Shown here: positions 1-13,648 of the stretch, piece by piece
Position numbering within the stretch: the first letter of the stretch is position 1
How the letters are laid out: every line of letters starts with the position of its first letter
Source of the DNA: Saccoglossus kowalevskii
Lineage: Eukaryota > Hemichordata > Enteropneusta > Harrimaniidae
DNA length: 35,863 nucleotides
Direction of reading: 5' to 3'
Assembly (NCBI RefSeq): GCF_000003605.2
Contig: NW_003106097.1
Location: 117,851 to 153,713, forward strand
Made by a program: the position numbers and the translations under genes
The notes under the pieces: generated by a model
What the model saw: only the letters and a program-made list of their open reading frames with translations
Told to the model about the DNA's origin: nothing
The model's database searches: none

Positions 1-887
1 TTACAGACGTTTATTCTATTCACACTATTTTTACAAGGTTGTCTTCCAACTAGTCATGCTGAGTGATGTCTAATAGCAGCTGGCCAAATTACAATCGAGT
101 GGTGGGTGGGTCACAGTCAAGTACAAATAAGCCATTCACTGCCAAAGAACAAATATAATCATTCTTTCCGATCAAGTACTTTAACCTCCCCTCTTGAATC
201 AAATGACATACCGGGTAACCAAAAGACTTAAGACATCACCTACTTCCTATAACACACAACACCATTCTCACATAATTGTTCATACATGTATACATTGTCA
301 CAGCAAAATCAATTACATAAATTTACCAATGGCTCCAGCAAATCATCTGTCCATATTAACTATAGCCTCTTTTGTAATCCCTCTAATACTTATATTTTGT
401 GTTTCAATTACATAATGTTAGTCCAAAAATGTCAGCTTCTATTATTTGAACACAATCCTATTATCAAGATCACGTTTGTATTGCGCTGGTCCCGCTAACT
501 CTGGTTAGATATTTGATTGCAACGGTTGTAGATATTGTAATACAACAATGTACTATTGTTGGAGTATGAATTCCACTCCCAACATATGGTTATTACGCTA
601 TTTATATATTTTGACAACCTATCTGTCGTTCTACTACATTTGGTCAGACTACATCAGTGCCTCGAACTAACCAATCGTGGAAGCGAAGCATAGTTCCATC
701 CGCCATTTTGTATTTGAATTTGATAGCATTCATAATTATTTGGATTGTTAGAAATAGACAAATAGACATATTTGTAAAGTCTTGATGCATGCATTGTTTG
801 TTATGGATGCCTTATTGAAAACGCACTGTGATCCTCAGGGTTTGGAGAGAAACTAAAACGGTATTTCAAAACACCATTTCAGAATGT
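1..887. other. No gene recognised
   Basis: AT-rich sequence with two overlapping small open frames near 194-498 that show no protein-like features. One CCGCCATTTTG motif lies near 700-710 and is discussed in the findings. Confidence 0.6.
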
Positions 888-1109
888 TTAAAGGACGGCA
901 GTATGCATAAGGGTTGACCTGGACGCGACTTAGTAATTACCGCCATTGACTCATTCGATACCTTCCAATCACCAAAAAATACCTAATTAAAGCTTGGTGA
1001 CGTCTCAGTTTGTACTCGTTGATCTGCGTAACAGTCAAAGTCGCCATCTTTGTTTATATGAGACCAATATATCTCGCGCATGCGTTGCGCGACGACCACC
1101 GCCCTTTAA
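888..1109. mobile_element. TTAA-bounded MITE-like element (family B, subtype 1)
   Basis: The 222-bp segment begins TTAAAGGACGGCAGTATGC and ends GACCACCGCCCTTTAA, so both ends carry TTAA and partly complementary termini. Its interior matches, in reverse complement, the element at 34488-34776, including long shared stretches around 950-1010 and 1040-1070. TTAA duplications are typical of piggyBac-type insertions, which is the basis for that class suggestion. There is no coding capacity. Confidence 0.65.
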
Positions 1110-4100
1110 TTTAAATATACTAAGAACTAACTTAAGTAATTATTTGTTTCTGTATTAATGATTTATTTTTAAATTCTTGTGCAGATAAAACGAATATTTG
1201 CATAAATAGTTGCATACCGTCCTTCTAGTTTTAGAAAATGAATTCCATCTCGCCCTCCAGCCTCGAACAGTGTGGCGTCTGTAATACCGAGGCAAACAAA
1301 CTATGTAAGATTGCCTGACTACCGGTTTTTCGCATGATCATCGATAAATATTGTTACTGGCCGGCGAAGTGATATTAGCTGACGAATATATTTTCCATTA
1401 TTACTACGTTGGTAGGCACTGAGAAACCTAGCAATAGAAAAGCAGCTGAGGTAATCCACGATATCGGCCTAGCCTATACCAGTAAAAATATTACATATCC
1501 ATTAGTGAGCACTTAATTCCACACAGGGAATATATCTGTCTTTATGTAGTAGCATTTCACCGATTTTATGAGTTGCTTCAACCGATAGTTCAAACTCCAC
1601 CGAATTGTTGTGTAGCGGCGCTTTCGAACTCCGTAACCACAAACTACTAGTATACGAGAATTGTATACTACGAGTGTTACTAGCATCAAGCAGGACGCAA
1701 CGCGAAGACTCTATTATAAAAGAAAAACACAATGATGCAATATAATTATGTCTCTTTTATTAACTATATGTCGAGAGCACTACATGTGGATACTTTCACC
1801 ACGTTTGACGTACTGTTTTACTAACTCGGGGCTGGTTTCACAAAATTTAAGCAAATATGACGAATAAATTACATACTACCAGAAACTGCAGTATTAATAT
1901 ATTCAAAATAATATGATCTAATATGGTCGACGAGACATAATCGAGAAGGCTAAATATTATAGGCGTTTAAAGTACATAGCATCGAAGAAAGACATTCGAG
2001 TTGTCGTAGATGATTTATCGCCATCATTGAAACTAAAACCGGTAGCGGAACATTTCTATCCAAGGAAAGCGGACCTGCAAACAGAGAGTAACATGGTGTT
2101 AAAACATAACTAAGAAATATGGCTGATTTCAATTGCGAGTCTATATTCACGATTATGACAAACGCTATCCTCGAAATCCGTGATCAGTTAACTGACAACT
2201 TTTATATATACGTACGCTGGTTGGCAGACCGAAAAGGTTTCACACTCACAAAACATGTGTTTATCCGGCAGCCAGCAAACTATGGAGAGATATAGACGAT
2301 ATTAAAAAAAAACATTACAATAAGTGCGCACATCTATTGGAAGGAGATCGTGACGAGGATGATAAGAAAATATTTACGCATTTAAAGTAGTATAGCATTT
2401 TTATTTTAATTGATGGATTGCGTAGAAACATTATTGATAGAAGGCAAGGGATATTTTCGTAAGCTGTAATCTATTGTTTATAATAATGTAATTTAAATAA
2501 ATTAAAACCGTCACGGTAAATTCGTAGACATTGACAAGGTGTAAAATGCAATCAGGTATTTTATTCGTTCGTAATTTGTACAAAGATATTATTTTTTGTA
2601 AGAGCGTTTAAAACATTTTCCAAATTAAATGTTGTAATTCGTACACAAATTATCAAAAATATTATAAAAATGTAAATAGGAATTTGTTTTATCTATAAAG
2701 TGTAAAACCTATTTTTTACTGTAAATGAAACTGTCATTTTATTTCCCGTAAAAACGTGAAATGCCGTTTTTATTTCTTGTAACCTGTACCAGCTACCCCC
2801 TTGCCTCCTTGATATATCGTGCATTGTGAAAGAATGTGTGGTACATGTATTATTGTAATATTGTAGAGAACTCAGACCATTATGAGGCTTTAAAGATTCT
2901 CGTTTATTGAATACCCACTACGACAGTGCGGTGCTATCGTCTATGTTGGCTGGTTTTACGTCAACAATTCAAAAGGTGTACCAAGCATATACACACGGGA
3001 GTATCTGATACGTGGAATAAAAAACAGACAACAAACAAGCTGCTCTCTGATTGGTCTTGGCGAGATAGAATACATATGTATGATGATTACATATGCAAAT
3101 AATCATAAAATGACGTCTCATAACTTCTTCAAATAATGCCTGTTACGAGACAGATTTATTTTGTGTCAATTTACTATTAAATACTAACATATAATAGGTT
3201 CGTGCTCGTGTCAAGGAAAACCCTCTCTTGTAAATTGCAAGAACAATTTGACAATAGTTGTTTTAGTTATAAATGAAAAATGGATTCCGAAATTGTTTTT
3301 TCTTATGTTGGTGGCAACCCTATTCTCCTTCCCACAGTTCTTTGCGGTTAAATCACCTAAAGTGTCTCTGCCACCACACACCGCCATTTTGTGGTGAAAC
3401 ACCACAAGACTTTTACTACGCTAATTATTTGCGTATTTTTTGTTATTAAAGGGCTCTAGTGTTGATTTATACCTACTGATAAACAAGTTTTGAAATATTT
3501 TATCGATAGCTGATAATGATTTTCTTCGTAAACGCACTGTAAAGGGGGAAATAGTTATGATTTTCAAAAGAAAATAATTTTATCGCGGATTAACGGTTAC
3601 TAAGGTGTTATTCGGTTCATCAAGTTGACCGCCCTGTCGATCGCCAGGCGAAAAATATAAACAAACGAAAGAACTTCGTGGTGTTGACAGCCAGCTCGTC
3701 CTATTGCCATTCCGGTAAAAAAAAATGAGCTTTTCGCTTTGAAAACAGACAGAATCTACAAACAACTCGTACGCTTCCATCCGTTCGGGTTCGAAAATCG
3801 AACACCTGCATTGCAATGTTTTGTTGGGCGTCTTTGAAAGTAGTGCCACTGTGACGCATCGACCAATCAACGACGAGCATGAGATCGCGTGGTGGCAGAT
3901 ACATATTGGCAGAAATAAAACTCTGCCTGGAAGATAGGGACAACCCCTCCAAAGTAAATTACGAATTTTTAAGTAACGCTGCTAACTAACAAACAAACTA
4001 ATCAACCAACTCTACCGAAACATAACCTCCGTGGCGGAGGTAATTATACCTGACTATATTAAAATATAATTAATATGAGAAACAGAAATGACTGACTAGG

Positions 4101-4388
4101 GATTTAGTTTTAAATTAACATGACACTCGAGTAAAAAATATGATAATTATGGATAATTAATTTCAGATGAAGTTACGTTAACAAATGCGTAATATGATAT
4201 ATTTTTTTAAAATTAAAATTAACATCAGAGACGGTACTGAATGACGAGTGTTTTGCTTTGAATTGACACTCGAGCGACAATATATCAGGTCAAATGTATC
4301 TAGACAAAATTATGGGAAACCATAGTGCGCATAATGTGTTATAGCTAGTGAAATGAATTATATAATTGTTGCAAAACACCCATAATTA
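1110..4388. other. No gene recognised
   Basis: Short open frames (for example - strand 3580-3952) are stop-bounded noise with no domain, splice or signal features that I could see. A second CCGCCATTTTG motif is at 3381. Nothing else stands out. Confidence 0.55.
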
Positions 4389-4552
4389 TTAAAGCGAGAG
4401 GGTCTTCACCTGCGCACGCGCGGGAAGTCAGTCCAAAGCGACGATAACAACACACGCTAAAACGCAAAGGCTCATAGGTGGACGCCTGTTTGTAATTAAT
4501 GACACGCTATGACAATCTGGCGCATGCGCAGGAGACGACTCCCCCGCTTTAA
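4389..4552. mobile_element. TTAA-bounded MITE-like element (family B, subtype 2)
   Basis: This 164-bp element has clear terminal inverted repeats of about 32 bp. The left end is TTAAAGCGAGAGGGTCTTCA and the right end, read on the other strand, is TTAAAGCGGGGGAGTCGTCT. Both continue into CCTGCGCAYGCGC. TTAA at both edges fits a TTAA target duplication. The interior shares GATAACAACACAC and GACACGCTATG with the partial copy at 35647. Confidence 0.78.
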
Positions 4553-5837
4553 GCACCAGTGGAATTTTTATTCACTATACACGCACTCATCTAAGAAGGC
4601 GGAGTATTTAGTGTACGTCGGTTATGAAAACACACTAACATAAGTATAATGATTAGATATATATCCAAACATAAACACAGCTGCCGTATATTATACCTTT
4701 AGTAAAGCTGTGTAATATCTATAATTTTGACTACTATATAAACATCGCTCATAACCACAAAAACAACATTGGCCAAACGACTGTTCACGATTGATCGTAC
4801 AAGTGAATTTAAGCCCTTTGAAAAACGTTGTTGTGCATGGCAATAGACTACTAAAGGTTTCTGCTGCGTGTGATTGCGTTTTGTACTATATTTTATTATT
4901 GCACGCATTATTGCGACCGAAAAAGTACATTTTAAGGCGCACTGAGGTACACATACCACGTGTCACAGAAACATGCGAGTATTTGGTTTTGTCAAAGATA
5001 CATAATCGTTTGGTAGAGTCTTAAAGAAAAAAAAATAGATGACAAACATCATTAATTATTTCAATAAATCTGAAACAGATACTTTCGATAATTATTGATG
5101 AAAAATGAAGCCAAATGAATTCATATTAGGTACAAATGCAAATGAACAATTTTGGACAAAACAAACAAAACATGATTTTATTTGACATTAATTTTAAATT
5201 CTCAGGAGCTTCAGTTATAGCACTTACAAAACATATCTAACATGTAGAATATATCATCATTGTATTATTCCTAATTACTAAGCATTGTATTATTCAAGTC
5301 AAACACAGTGGAATGTGTGACGTGGGTTCATTGCGACTAACAAAACCAATCTTCTCGATAACGTCATTTTCACCTGTACATAAATATTCTATTTTTTTCA
5401 TTCTAGAAACCTGAGCCAATGTCTGATACTAATTAATATGTATAAGTTAATTACATATTGTGTTCTTAAATAACAATCAAAACAATGAAATGTCTTCGCA
5501 AACCATAAATTGTATGCATATATGCATAGTGTAGGTTGTCAAAACAATAACATTTTCTCATTTGTTGCTGTTTAGACCAAATTTTCATTTGTTGCACATA
5601 AGTAAAGTTATCAACAATTCTACGCAATAAAATATTTTAATCACAAATAACTCTTAAATGTGGGTTTCATCTTTAACCAAGCTAAGTTTGAAAACAATTG
5701 CCTGCTTTGTGTGAAACAGACAGTTTGTTGGTTGTGTAGATATATAACAAATTTGAATAGTTGAAGGCAAACAACAGAATGCTAAAACAAGCTATCATGC
5801 CAGTCCAGGACTAAACATTATTATGACAATACTTAAT
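4553..5837. other. No feature confirmed; expected 3' exons of the - strand paralogue not found
   Basis: If the paralogue kept the gene structure of its sister, a cysteine-bearing exon would be expected on the - strand here. I found isolated Cys-X-Cys codon patterns but none with an in-frame acceptor. Confidence 0.5.
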
Positions 5838-5843
5838 ACTTAC

Positions 5844-5973
5844 AGCTTAACTCTTTTTTAAACATTGGTCTAGACGTCTCTTTTGCAGTGTTGTCGATGG
5901 ATGCTGCATCATTGCACTGCGCCATTATCACAAGCATGGCAACCAACATAACTGCGAATAATTTTGTGGACAT
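5844..5973 (-). CDS. Partial CDS: paralogue of the four-cysteine prepropeptide (signal and pro-region exon)
   Basis: Reading the - strand, the exon spans 5981-5844 with ATG at 5973. It is preceded by the acceptor TTTATTTCAG and followed by the donor GTAAGT (5843-5838). It encodes 43 residues plus one base, so the intron is phase 1, as in the + strand gene at 17091. Both proteins start MSTKLFA, continue with a hydrophobic signal core (here with an extra Cys20) and end the exon with a basic pair plus Glu-Leu (KKEL here, KREL there). The pro-regions differ strongly, as is common in fast-evolving peptide precursors. I did not find the cysteine-bearing exon in the roughly 5.8 kb downstream on this strand. 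It may be too diverged to spot, outside the window or lost, so the copy could be a pseudogene. Confidence 0.75.
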
Positions 5974-6086
5974 GGTTGATTCTGAAATAAAAACAAAAAT
6001 ATGTACTACATGAGTATTTAATAACTATGAACAGTAATTATTTGAGAATGCATTGCACTATAGGAAATTAAAAAATAGAATCTTAC

Positions 6087-6155
6087 CTCTCGGTGCCACA
6101 AAGGTAGAATGATAAGACAATCGTATCGTCGTGGGTTGTTTAATCGTGTGGTGAA
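6087..6155 (-). other. Non-coding first exon of the - strand prepropeptide paralogue
   Basis: On the - strand the exon ends CACCGAGAG at 6087 and is followed by GTAAGA (6086-6081). A 102-bp intron then runs to the acceptor before 5981. The upstream edge is inferred from the TATA box and is approximate. Position and splice context match the first exon of the + strand gene at 16891-16964. Confidence 0.65.
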
Positions 6156-6177
6156 ATATGCTAAGAATACATTGGGG

Positions 6178-6198
6178 TTTTATAGCAATGTCTCGACA
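6178..6198 (-). promoter_or_regulatory. TATA box and TGTCGA motif of the - strand paralogue
   Basis: On the - strand TATAAAA occupies 6184-6178 and TGTCGA 6198-6193. The arrangement parallels that at 16848-16868 in the + strand gene, which supports the - strand copy having kept a promoter. Confidence 0.65.
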
Positions 6199-9100
6199 AT
6201 TAATTTTCCCTTAACAATTATTTGTTGAAATATTTACTCAAACTTTAGATCACATTACCCGATCTCACAAGCCACTGAATGTAAGATTTTTGTTACTACT
6301 TTTGAGAACAAAATTCCTGGTAAATAAACTATACCGCAAATATCGTTTATTCGTTTTAAATGTAATTGTACGTGGTGAAAGTCGAACTAATATTATGGCT
6401 AATATTTTTTATCATCCTTAATTTGTCAAAAATAAAACCACCACCGGGCAATTTATCGCTTGTAACTGTTTGTATCATGACGCGTGTTCTAATGACAACA
6501 ATTCTCTCAATTTATAATTTTACAACACTATCATTAGAACGTCAGTCTGGATTATATTTACTTGCAAACTCAATAAATAATTGGTTGGCTATAGATGAAT
6601 TGTTATTTTCTTTCTACCATTAACACAAATTTGTGAAATTGTCCAGTTGGTAATAGTTGATTTTTTTTTTTACGTTTAACATAAATTCGTGAAATTGTCC
6701 AGTTGGTAATAGCTGATTTTTTTTATTTCTTTTTACGTTTAACAATAAAATAACAATTGTCTGCAAACTTAATTGAAAACTTGACAATGTTATAATTCAC
6801 CGACAATCTATTACACTAGGTGGGCCATACAATTAGTATATACAAAGAAAAATCATTGTAATTAATTTCATTCGAAGTGACAAAATTGCGATTACTTCGG
6901 AAATAGTTTTGAAAGTTGGCTATTATTCTTCTACATTCTAGACACCTGGAAGCAATTAATCATATATTGAAAATAAAGTAGTTGCGCATGTTAACTTAAT
7001 ACATTTACCCGAGGCGTTTATTTTCTTTTATATATAGTGTTCAGTGAGATAGTATTTATCATTTATCGATGACTAAAGAATCAAGGTATACCATGGAAAC
7101 AGATGTCGAAATAGTACTAAAAAATATTTTAGTAAGCCATTATGAAAGATTGGATTTAAAAAATATATATATTACGGAATCCATTTGATATGCATAAATC
7201 TGATAGCAATAGGTAGACAGACGCAAATGACAAAGTCCTGTTGAGAGCGACAGAACATCTATACTTGTTTTTGAACTGTTAAACTGTAAACCTTGGGAGC
7301 GCTTACATGTTTTTCATTGAAACACACTATACTACCGTTGTAATTAAAAACATATGTATTATATTCTAAAATACTTGTATTTTCTATCAAAACAGTAGTC
7401 TTTTATTTTTTTTTTAAAAAAAGTGTTTTCTAAAGTTATTGAAACATTTTTTGATGATAATTGATCACATTGTATACATACCAAAATACAGTTTTGCAAA
7501 CTAAAACACTGGGTGTTTTACGGGAACATAAATGTGTCATTGAAGTGATTATTGGTAGGATATTTATGAACAAATGCATCCAACTTCATTCAAACAGAAT
7601 TTACAAAATTGAGTTAAAAGTCTGGGGATTCATAAGTAAACATAATGATATATATGCCAACTAGACAATCACCATAGGTGAGGTAATTCAACGCATAATG
7701 AGATTAGTCAGAAAACAATTTTATTTTTTAACACCAAGTTGTGGAAGAATTAATTGTATGTACAATTACATGGCCTTACTAATCTAAGTACAACTAGAAA
7801 TTGAGACACATAGTGAATTAAGTACCTCGTGGCCTAACGGGTTTTAATACTCCATTTACACCTGAACACTTTCACATGTGATTTTGAGATACTTTTCGCA
7901 AACGACGGTGTTCACGATGAACACTGTCATATGTTGCGTGTTCAGGTAACTGGTAGCTCATGTCGTGCGTACACTCATTCAATGGTTGAATTATACTATC
8001 GGGAGTATGTGGACAGGTGGCATATTCGTTACGCCATTATTTTTGTATGTGCTGGATGACTGAGCTTATGCATTTACAGGATAAAAAAAGTTTATACTGC
8101 ATAACGCATATGCCGACATCCCCCAGTGTAACCAAATTAATTCATAGAAATGTTGCTGAATTTAACAGGAAAATGCAGTTCAATTCGTGTTAATGGTATG
8201 TGGTCACATTCTCGTTTTCTCATTACATGTGCGTTAGTATAAACAACAATAATATTTTACATCTCATATTTCTGATTCAAATATCGCATTGCTTGAAACA
8301 ATAATGATAATTAATTTAACATTTCTCGCCGGATTTTGATAATTTTATACTTTTCAGAAAGATCGACGCGGACATTGCTAATATTAGGATTTAATTTTAT
8401 TCTGTTAGTATTGGTTATTGTTGGTTCAGCGCCTCGTCCTCTATCCCAGAAGAACTCTTGTTAGATAAAAATAGTTTTAAGATATCACACTTGGTGGTGA
8501 AAAGCAATCAAACCATTGACGGAAAAAAAGATGAATGTTGTGCATATATGCAGATTCGATTCGAGGACTGAGTGTGAATGGTTTCTTAGGAATATAATAT
8601 GCCCCGAGAGACTGCAATCGAGACAACAATACCACATCGGAAGAGATTGGGCACTGTTCTTTATGCCAGGGAGGAAAGAGTTTAAAGAAATAGACCATTT
8701 TCCTTTCACTGCGAGAATCACGCGTTATGCGTGAAATCGAACGTAAAAACAGGACAAACAAAGGTCATAGCGTCGTAGTGGCGTCACACATCGCGAGGGA
8801 TTCGACAAACGCGAAAGTATTTTGGGGGACATTTCCAATGTGCTGTACACATTTGATGATAGACAATTTCGATTAAGTGAGGGTATTCGGAAACAATATT
8901 CCTCTGTCGAAGATCGGCCGGTCGATGTGAGCTACGAAATAAAGAAATTCGAGTTGAAAATCAAATCGTTCGATTTTTACAGCAGACGTTCGACGCGCGT
9001 CTTTCATGCATCTCGCGAGATCTCGCAATTGTACGGAAAATCACCTATTATTGTTAGTTTCAGTTCATTACTCATCTGTTTTGAAGTGTCAATGTTTACA

Positions 9101-12100
9101 ATTATTTGGTTTTGCATCTACAGTTTCACGAAAGGTTTTAATTTCAGTAAACACACTGATTCAGCTGCACATAAGTCAAAGACTCTTCTTCATGCTATGA
9201 TTTTTTCACAATAATTATATATGTCTGCGTTTTAAATGTTATTCTTGAACTTAACTCATTAATGTTACGATTACTGTACAATTTATAGTGTAAAGTGCTT
9301 GATCGTGTAACGCATATATACACGTCACATAGATGCACACATAGTAAAATAACACGTTCTTCGCCATTGTAAGCGAGATTCACTGTATAATTATTAAATA
9401 AATTGAACTTAATTAAAGATCAATTCATCATGGCTCTTCCACTGGTCGCAATCTCAAACAAGTGAACGCTGTGAGAAGCGTATTTACGAAATAACACTAC
9501 ATTAAGCATTATTTTTAATTGCGAAGAACAAGATTACATATAGGGTGTTATCAATTTCCATAAAATTCACTATTTTGAGGAAAAAAACTCGAAAATGCAT
9601 CATCAGCAATTATTACCCTAACTAACCGACATGTGTTCAAACTTTACGTACGATACAGATGCATTACACATGGGCGAAATCTGAAAACAGTATCTCGTAA
9701 GGAAATATAACTGCAGTTTGTGTGTGTATACGACTCTTGTCCGAGCGGACCATATGTGTGATTTTACGCTGAGATTAGCCGAGACGTATAGATACCCATA
9801 CAAATACAAAGTAACTGCTGAGCTGCGTCCTCCTTTGGGAGTCTTTACATAATTAACCCGACTTAGAATGAAGTGGGTTGATAATAGCGGCAATAACAGA
9901 TAAGTTCTCCCGATGGGATGACTAAACTCACACAGCGACACTCATCTGCCGCGTATGTCATCGGCGATTTATCAACTCCCGATGTCCCATATGAATTCTT
10001 TCAGCAAGTTCATACCAGTGACCACTCAGTGGAAAAGATAGTTCGATCACTGAACGTCATTATATCGAAGGAAGGGAGTTTCATCAATTTAATTTTATTG
10101 ACAACTATTCCAATCATAGTTAAATTAGGTTGTAAAATGAAAACGATTAAAATTGTGCATGGGTGAATGCGCCCTGGAAATATACGTCACTCATATTTTA
10201 ATCTCAAGTAATTATTATTGACGCGCACACTATAAGATTGTAGTTATAGTTGACATGTGTCGTGCTCCCATTAGCAGATAGTAATTCTTAATTCGCGGTA
10301 TGTGATACGTAAAAACACGTTTATTCATGTGACCGATGATGTTGATCTATTGTGTGTATGTAGATTTGTAAACAACCACAGTTTTTGATATGCAGATTAG
10401 CAAGAGTTTCACTGCAATGCACCCTTCCAATGACAACACTATGACATAGCAGTGTATGCATTTCTTTTGCATTTTAGTGGATTTTCGTTTTTATAACCCG
10501 ACTTATCAACTGCTCGCGGTCGTCGGAAAACCTTCCTTAAGGGCACGTGATATTATGTGCATGCGCAGTAGATTCTAAAGACAAAAGTTTTGTACGGGTG
10601 TTTTGAAGTGAAAATGTTTCTCAGAAATTCATCTACTAGAAGCTTATGCATACCATCGACATTTGATTTAATTTAATTCAATAATTATTTAATAGTACTC
10701 AATACAATAAGTAATTTCAGACATGGTCCCATTCCTTCAGTTTATTCTCTAAATAAATAGCCCCACACCAGCGCGGGGTATATGGGTAGAATCATCTATT
10801 TCATTGGTCAAATGCTATATAATGTACGAAAGGTAGGCGTTTAAATATTTGTTTTCAAAGAAACAGGTTTGAAGACCATATTTCGTTCAAGAAAGTAACT
10901 TAAGTGGTTGTTTGTCTTGACTATGGAAAACATACAAACATTAGAAAATGTTTCCCGTAATTATAGTTTTATCACTTTATTTATTTAGAAACTGCTCTAT
11001 GCCGCTTTAAACTTTAATTTTGTGTTCGCATTGTATCTTTGGAAAAGAACATTCGTGCCATATGTTCTAGATTGAAAAAATACAAGACATAGTCGGATTA
11101 TTATTTTTCTTGCAGTTCGCAATTAATTTCCAGCAAAACATAGCATATGTGATTGCAAGTTAAACACTCTATGTATAGTTTCCTCAATCTTTTTTATAAT
11201 ATTAAATTAGTGAAAACTATAGCAGCGGAAATACCGGTGAAAACACATTTGACGTGATCCGTATATGTGCGATCGTGTGCGTCCAGTGATGCGAATACTT
11301 GTACGGTACGCACAACATTGTTCCTTCGTTACAAGCTATGTGACGTTCACATAGTGTGTATTTTCTGAATAAAACACGACGTTCGTAAAGCAGTGTCAAT
11401 TGTTTTTTTTCTGCTAACAACTGCTAACAACTGCTGAATTTTAAAATTTTATAAATAGTAAGAAACTGATCCACGACCACCCCAAAAGCCCAAAAAATCA
11501 TGATCACTCTGCTGAAGGAAATAACATTAAGGGCTTCATCTGAACAAATTATTTTGAAATGACATTATAATGAAAAGATATTAATCACTATTTCACCGGT
11601 AAATGGAAAGCAGCGTGGTCATTAAGATAACACACTGTGAGTATGATGGATTATCAATTAAGTAACTGACACTCGCACTTGAGATAAACCACACGTTAAC
11701 CGTTGACTTGAATTGAATAACTGAATACTCCTCTTTTAATATTTGTGATCTTACGAACTTGTGGCCATTTTCAAGTTTCAATCAAGCATAATAACTCGAC
11801 GGATTCTGTACAATTGAGAATTACTCATAAGTAAATCACACATTAGATGAATTCCGATCTTGGAATAATACACATGAGACTACCTTATTTTAAAGGCCAT
11901 TTAAGTATCCAAATGTTATATACAATTTTAAAGTTTACTGGCATTTTAAGCTATATTTCAATTATATGTAAAATTATGTTGGTACACTTACTATACATTA
12001 TTCGGTGATCGAGGTGAGTAATGACGCTTCAGATAGTTAGTAGAATATGTTTAACCGTATAAGACTTGTAAATGTCTATTATTAGTGTTATAATGTATAC

Positions 12101-13420
12101 CGATAAAACTTTCTTCTAATGTCAAATACGCAATGAATCAGAATTTCTCTACCAAACCATGTGTATTATGATCGAACGTTATTACTGACAGAAATGCAAT
12201 TAGAAAAACTTAAAATTGTTTGTCGACACGTTTTAAATTGTGATTGACGGACTGCTACGCAGTGCAAATGAAAACCTGTTCATAAACAATTTCCGTTAGA
12301 AAATGATATACAAACAATGGTTCCTACGAAACAAATTAGTTTAATGAGATCATAATTACGAATGACCTTCAGTTGATTACATTTTGTATTATTTTAGTTA
12401 GTTGATTAATTTAGTAAAACCGTTGCCTATGGTGTTTTAGGTCAACGTTATTGTTTCCTGCCTATTTTCATTTTAGACTCCCAGTTTTCAAAACCCATAC
12501 AAAATACAACCGCACCAGCTGAAGTCAATGGAAGACTCATGTCAATTTACTGTCATTCCCGACGATGTGTCAATAATCATTTTCCATTATTAACGGCCCA
12601 GGTCAACGGCAAAAAATTTTGCCCCCAACACTGTTGAACTTTCAAACTTTTAGATCACTATAATTCAATTCAAGTTGCGTAATGTGATAAAACGCAACAG
12701 TTGTTGGTAGGTCGGCTTAACCTACATGTACAACTGATCAATGATGACGTCATTGATAACATAATGCAACTAGCCATTTATTTTGATCGTCATTTGTGAA
12801 GGGAACAATTCCGTCAATTTGGTAATAAATATGTCGTAAACGAATAATTAAAGGTCGCTGAAATTACATCAAAATATTGATTTCCGACTCGGTGAGTCAA
12901 TAAAAAAACAAGGAGTAAATTTAAAAAAAGCTTAAATGAAAATATCATCTAAAAGTCACCAATTTCTTTGAATAAATTGATGGGTAATAAGCCATGTGAA
13001 AAACGGTGGGATGGTGTACTATTTTAAAATGTCAGGACAAGCAGCCTGTAAGATCTGTTTATCTGCAGAAGGTTGCACAACGACGCAAAATGTTATTTTG
13101 ATTTCATGTATAATGCACACTTAATGTCAATCAAACAATCAAAAACAAATGCGAGCATAGTGCCTCGAAACATCCTATAGTCAACGACTCTGAATGCGAA
13201 ACATGGACCCCTCGTATATTTCGCTGTTATGAGATAGCACTTCATAACTGAAAATATTACGGTATTGTTTTAATGATTGCATACACATCGACAAGATTTC
13301 TCTTTCTCCTAGTCACATGTCAACAATTTTCTGCCAATCAATCGTTATAATGATAGTCACCAACCCTTCTGTATTTACTTATGCTGGCACTTTAGTAGAC
13401 GGTCAGTTTAAAAAGCCACA
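6199..13420. other. Long intergenic stretch without a recognised gene, apart from the 6.6-kb tandem repeat
   Basis: Mostly AT-rich. The longest open frame (8822-9214, 130 codons) starts in a locally CpG-richer patch at about 8690-9030, then runs into AT-rich sequence. I recognise no domain. A short CTGCTAACAA tandem (two and a half units) lies at 11413-11436. Confidence 0.5.
6620..6735. repeat. 56-bp tandem duplication, two units
   Basis: GTGAAATTGTCCAGTTGGTA occurs at 6633 and again at 6689, followed in both by ATAG(T/C)TGAT, a T-run and TTTACGTTTAACA. A T-run of variable length separates the units. Confidence 0.85.
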
Positions 13421-13648
13421 TCTTCATAATTCTGCCCACGGCTCTTCGCAAAAGCATTTAACTGAACTTTTTTGTTAGGTATGTTGTTGATATGTCAACA
13501 TATTAAGCAGGAGTGGAGCTGATGGTTGCATATGATGGTCTTCATAATTCTGCCCACGGCTCTTCGCAAAGGCATTTAACTGAACTTTTTTGTTAGGTAT
13601 GTTGTTGATATGTCAACATATTAAGCAGGAGTGGAGCTGATGGTTGCA
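13421..13648. repeat. 110-bp direct duplication separated by 8 bp
   Basis: 13421-13530 and 13539-13648 are identical except for one base (AAAAGCAT versus AAAGGCAT). The spacer is TATGATGG. Each unit contains the hairpin sequence TGTTGATATGTCAACA. The near identity implies a recent duplication, or an assembly artefact. Confidence 0.9.

Noticed and set aside
5211-5249. On the - strand, a frame with aromatic-Cys-X-Cys followed by a stop (F-Y-M...M-F-C-K-C) resembling the cysteine exon of the + strand prepropeptide
   Set aside because: No AG acceptor lies between this motif and the upstream in-frame TAA, and the first and last cysteines are missing. It may be a decayed remnant, but chance is equally likely.
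7826-7850. TGGCCTAACGG, reminiscent of a Pol III A box (tRNA or SINE head)
   Set aside because: No B box (GGTTCGANTCC-like) follows at a suitable distance and no cloverleaf can be drawn.
8822-9214. 130-codon open frame with a hydrophobic stretch
   Set aside because: The first half is CpG-richer and the second half is typical AT-rich intergenic sequence. I saw no domain or convincing splice sites.
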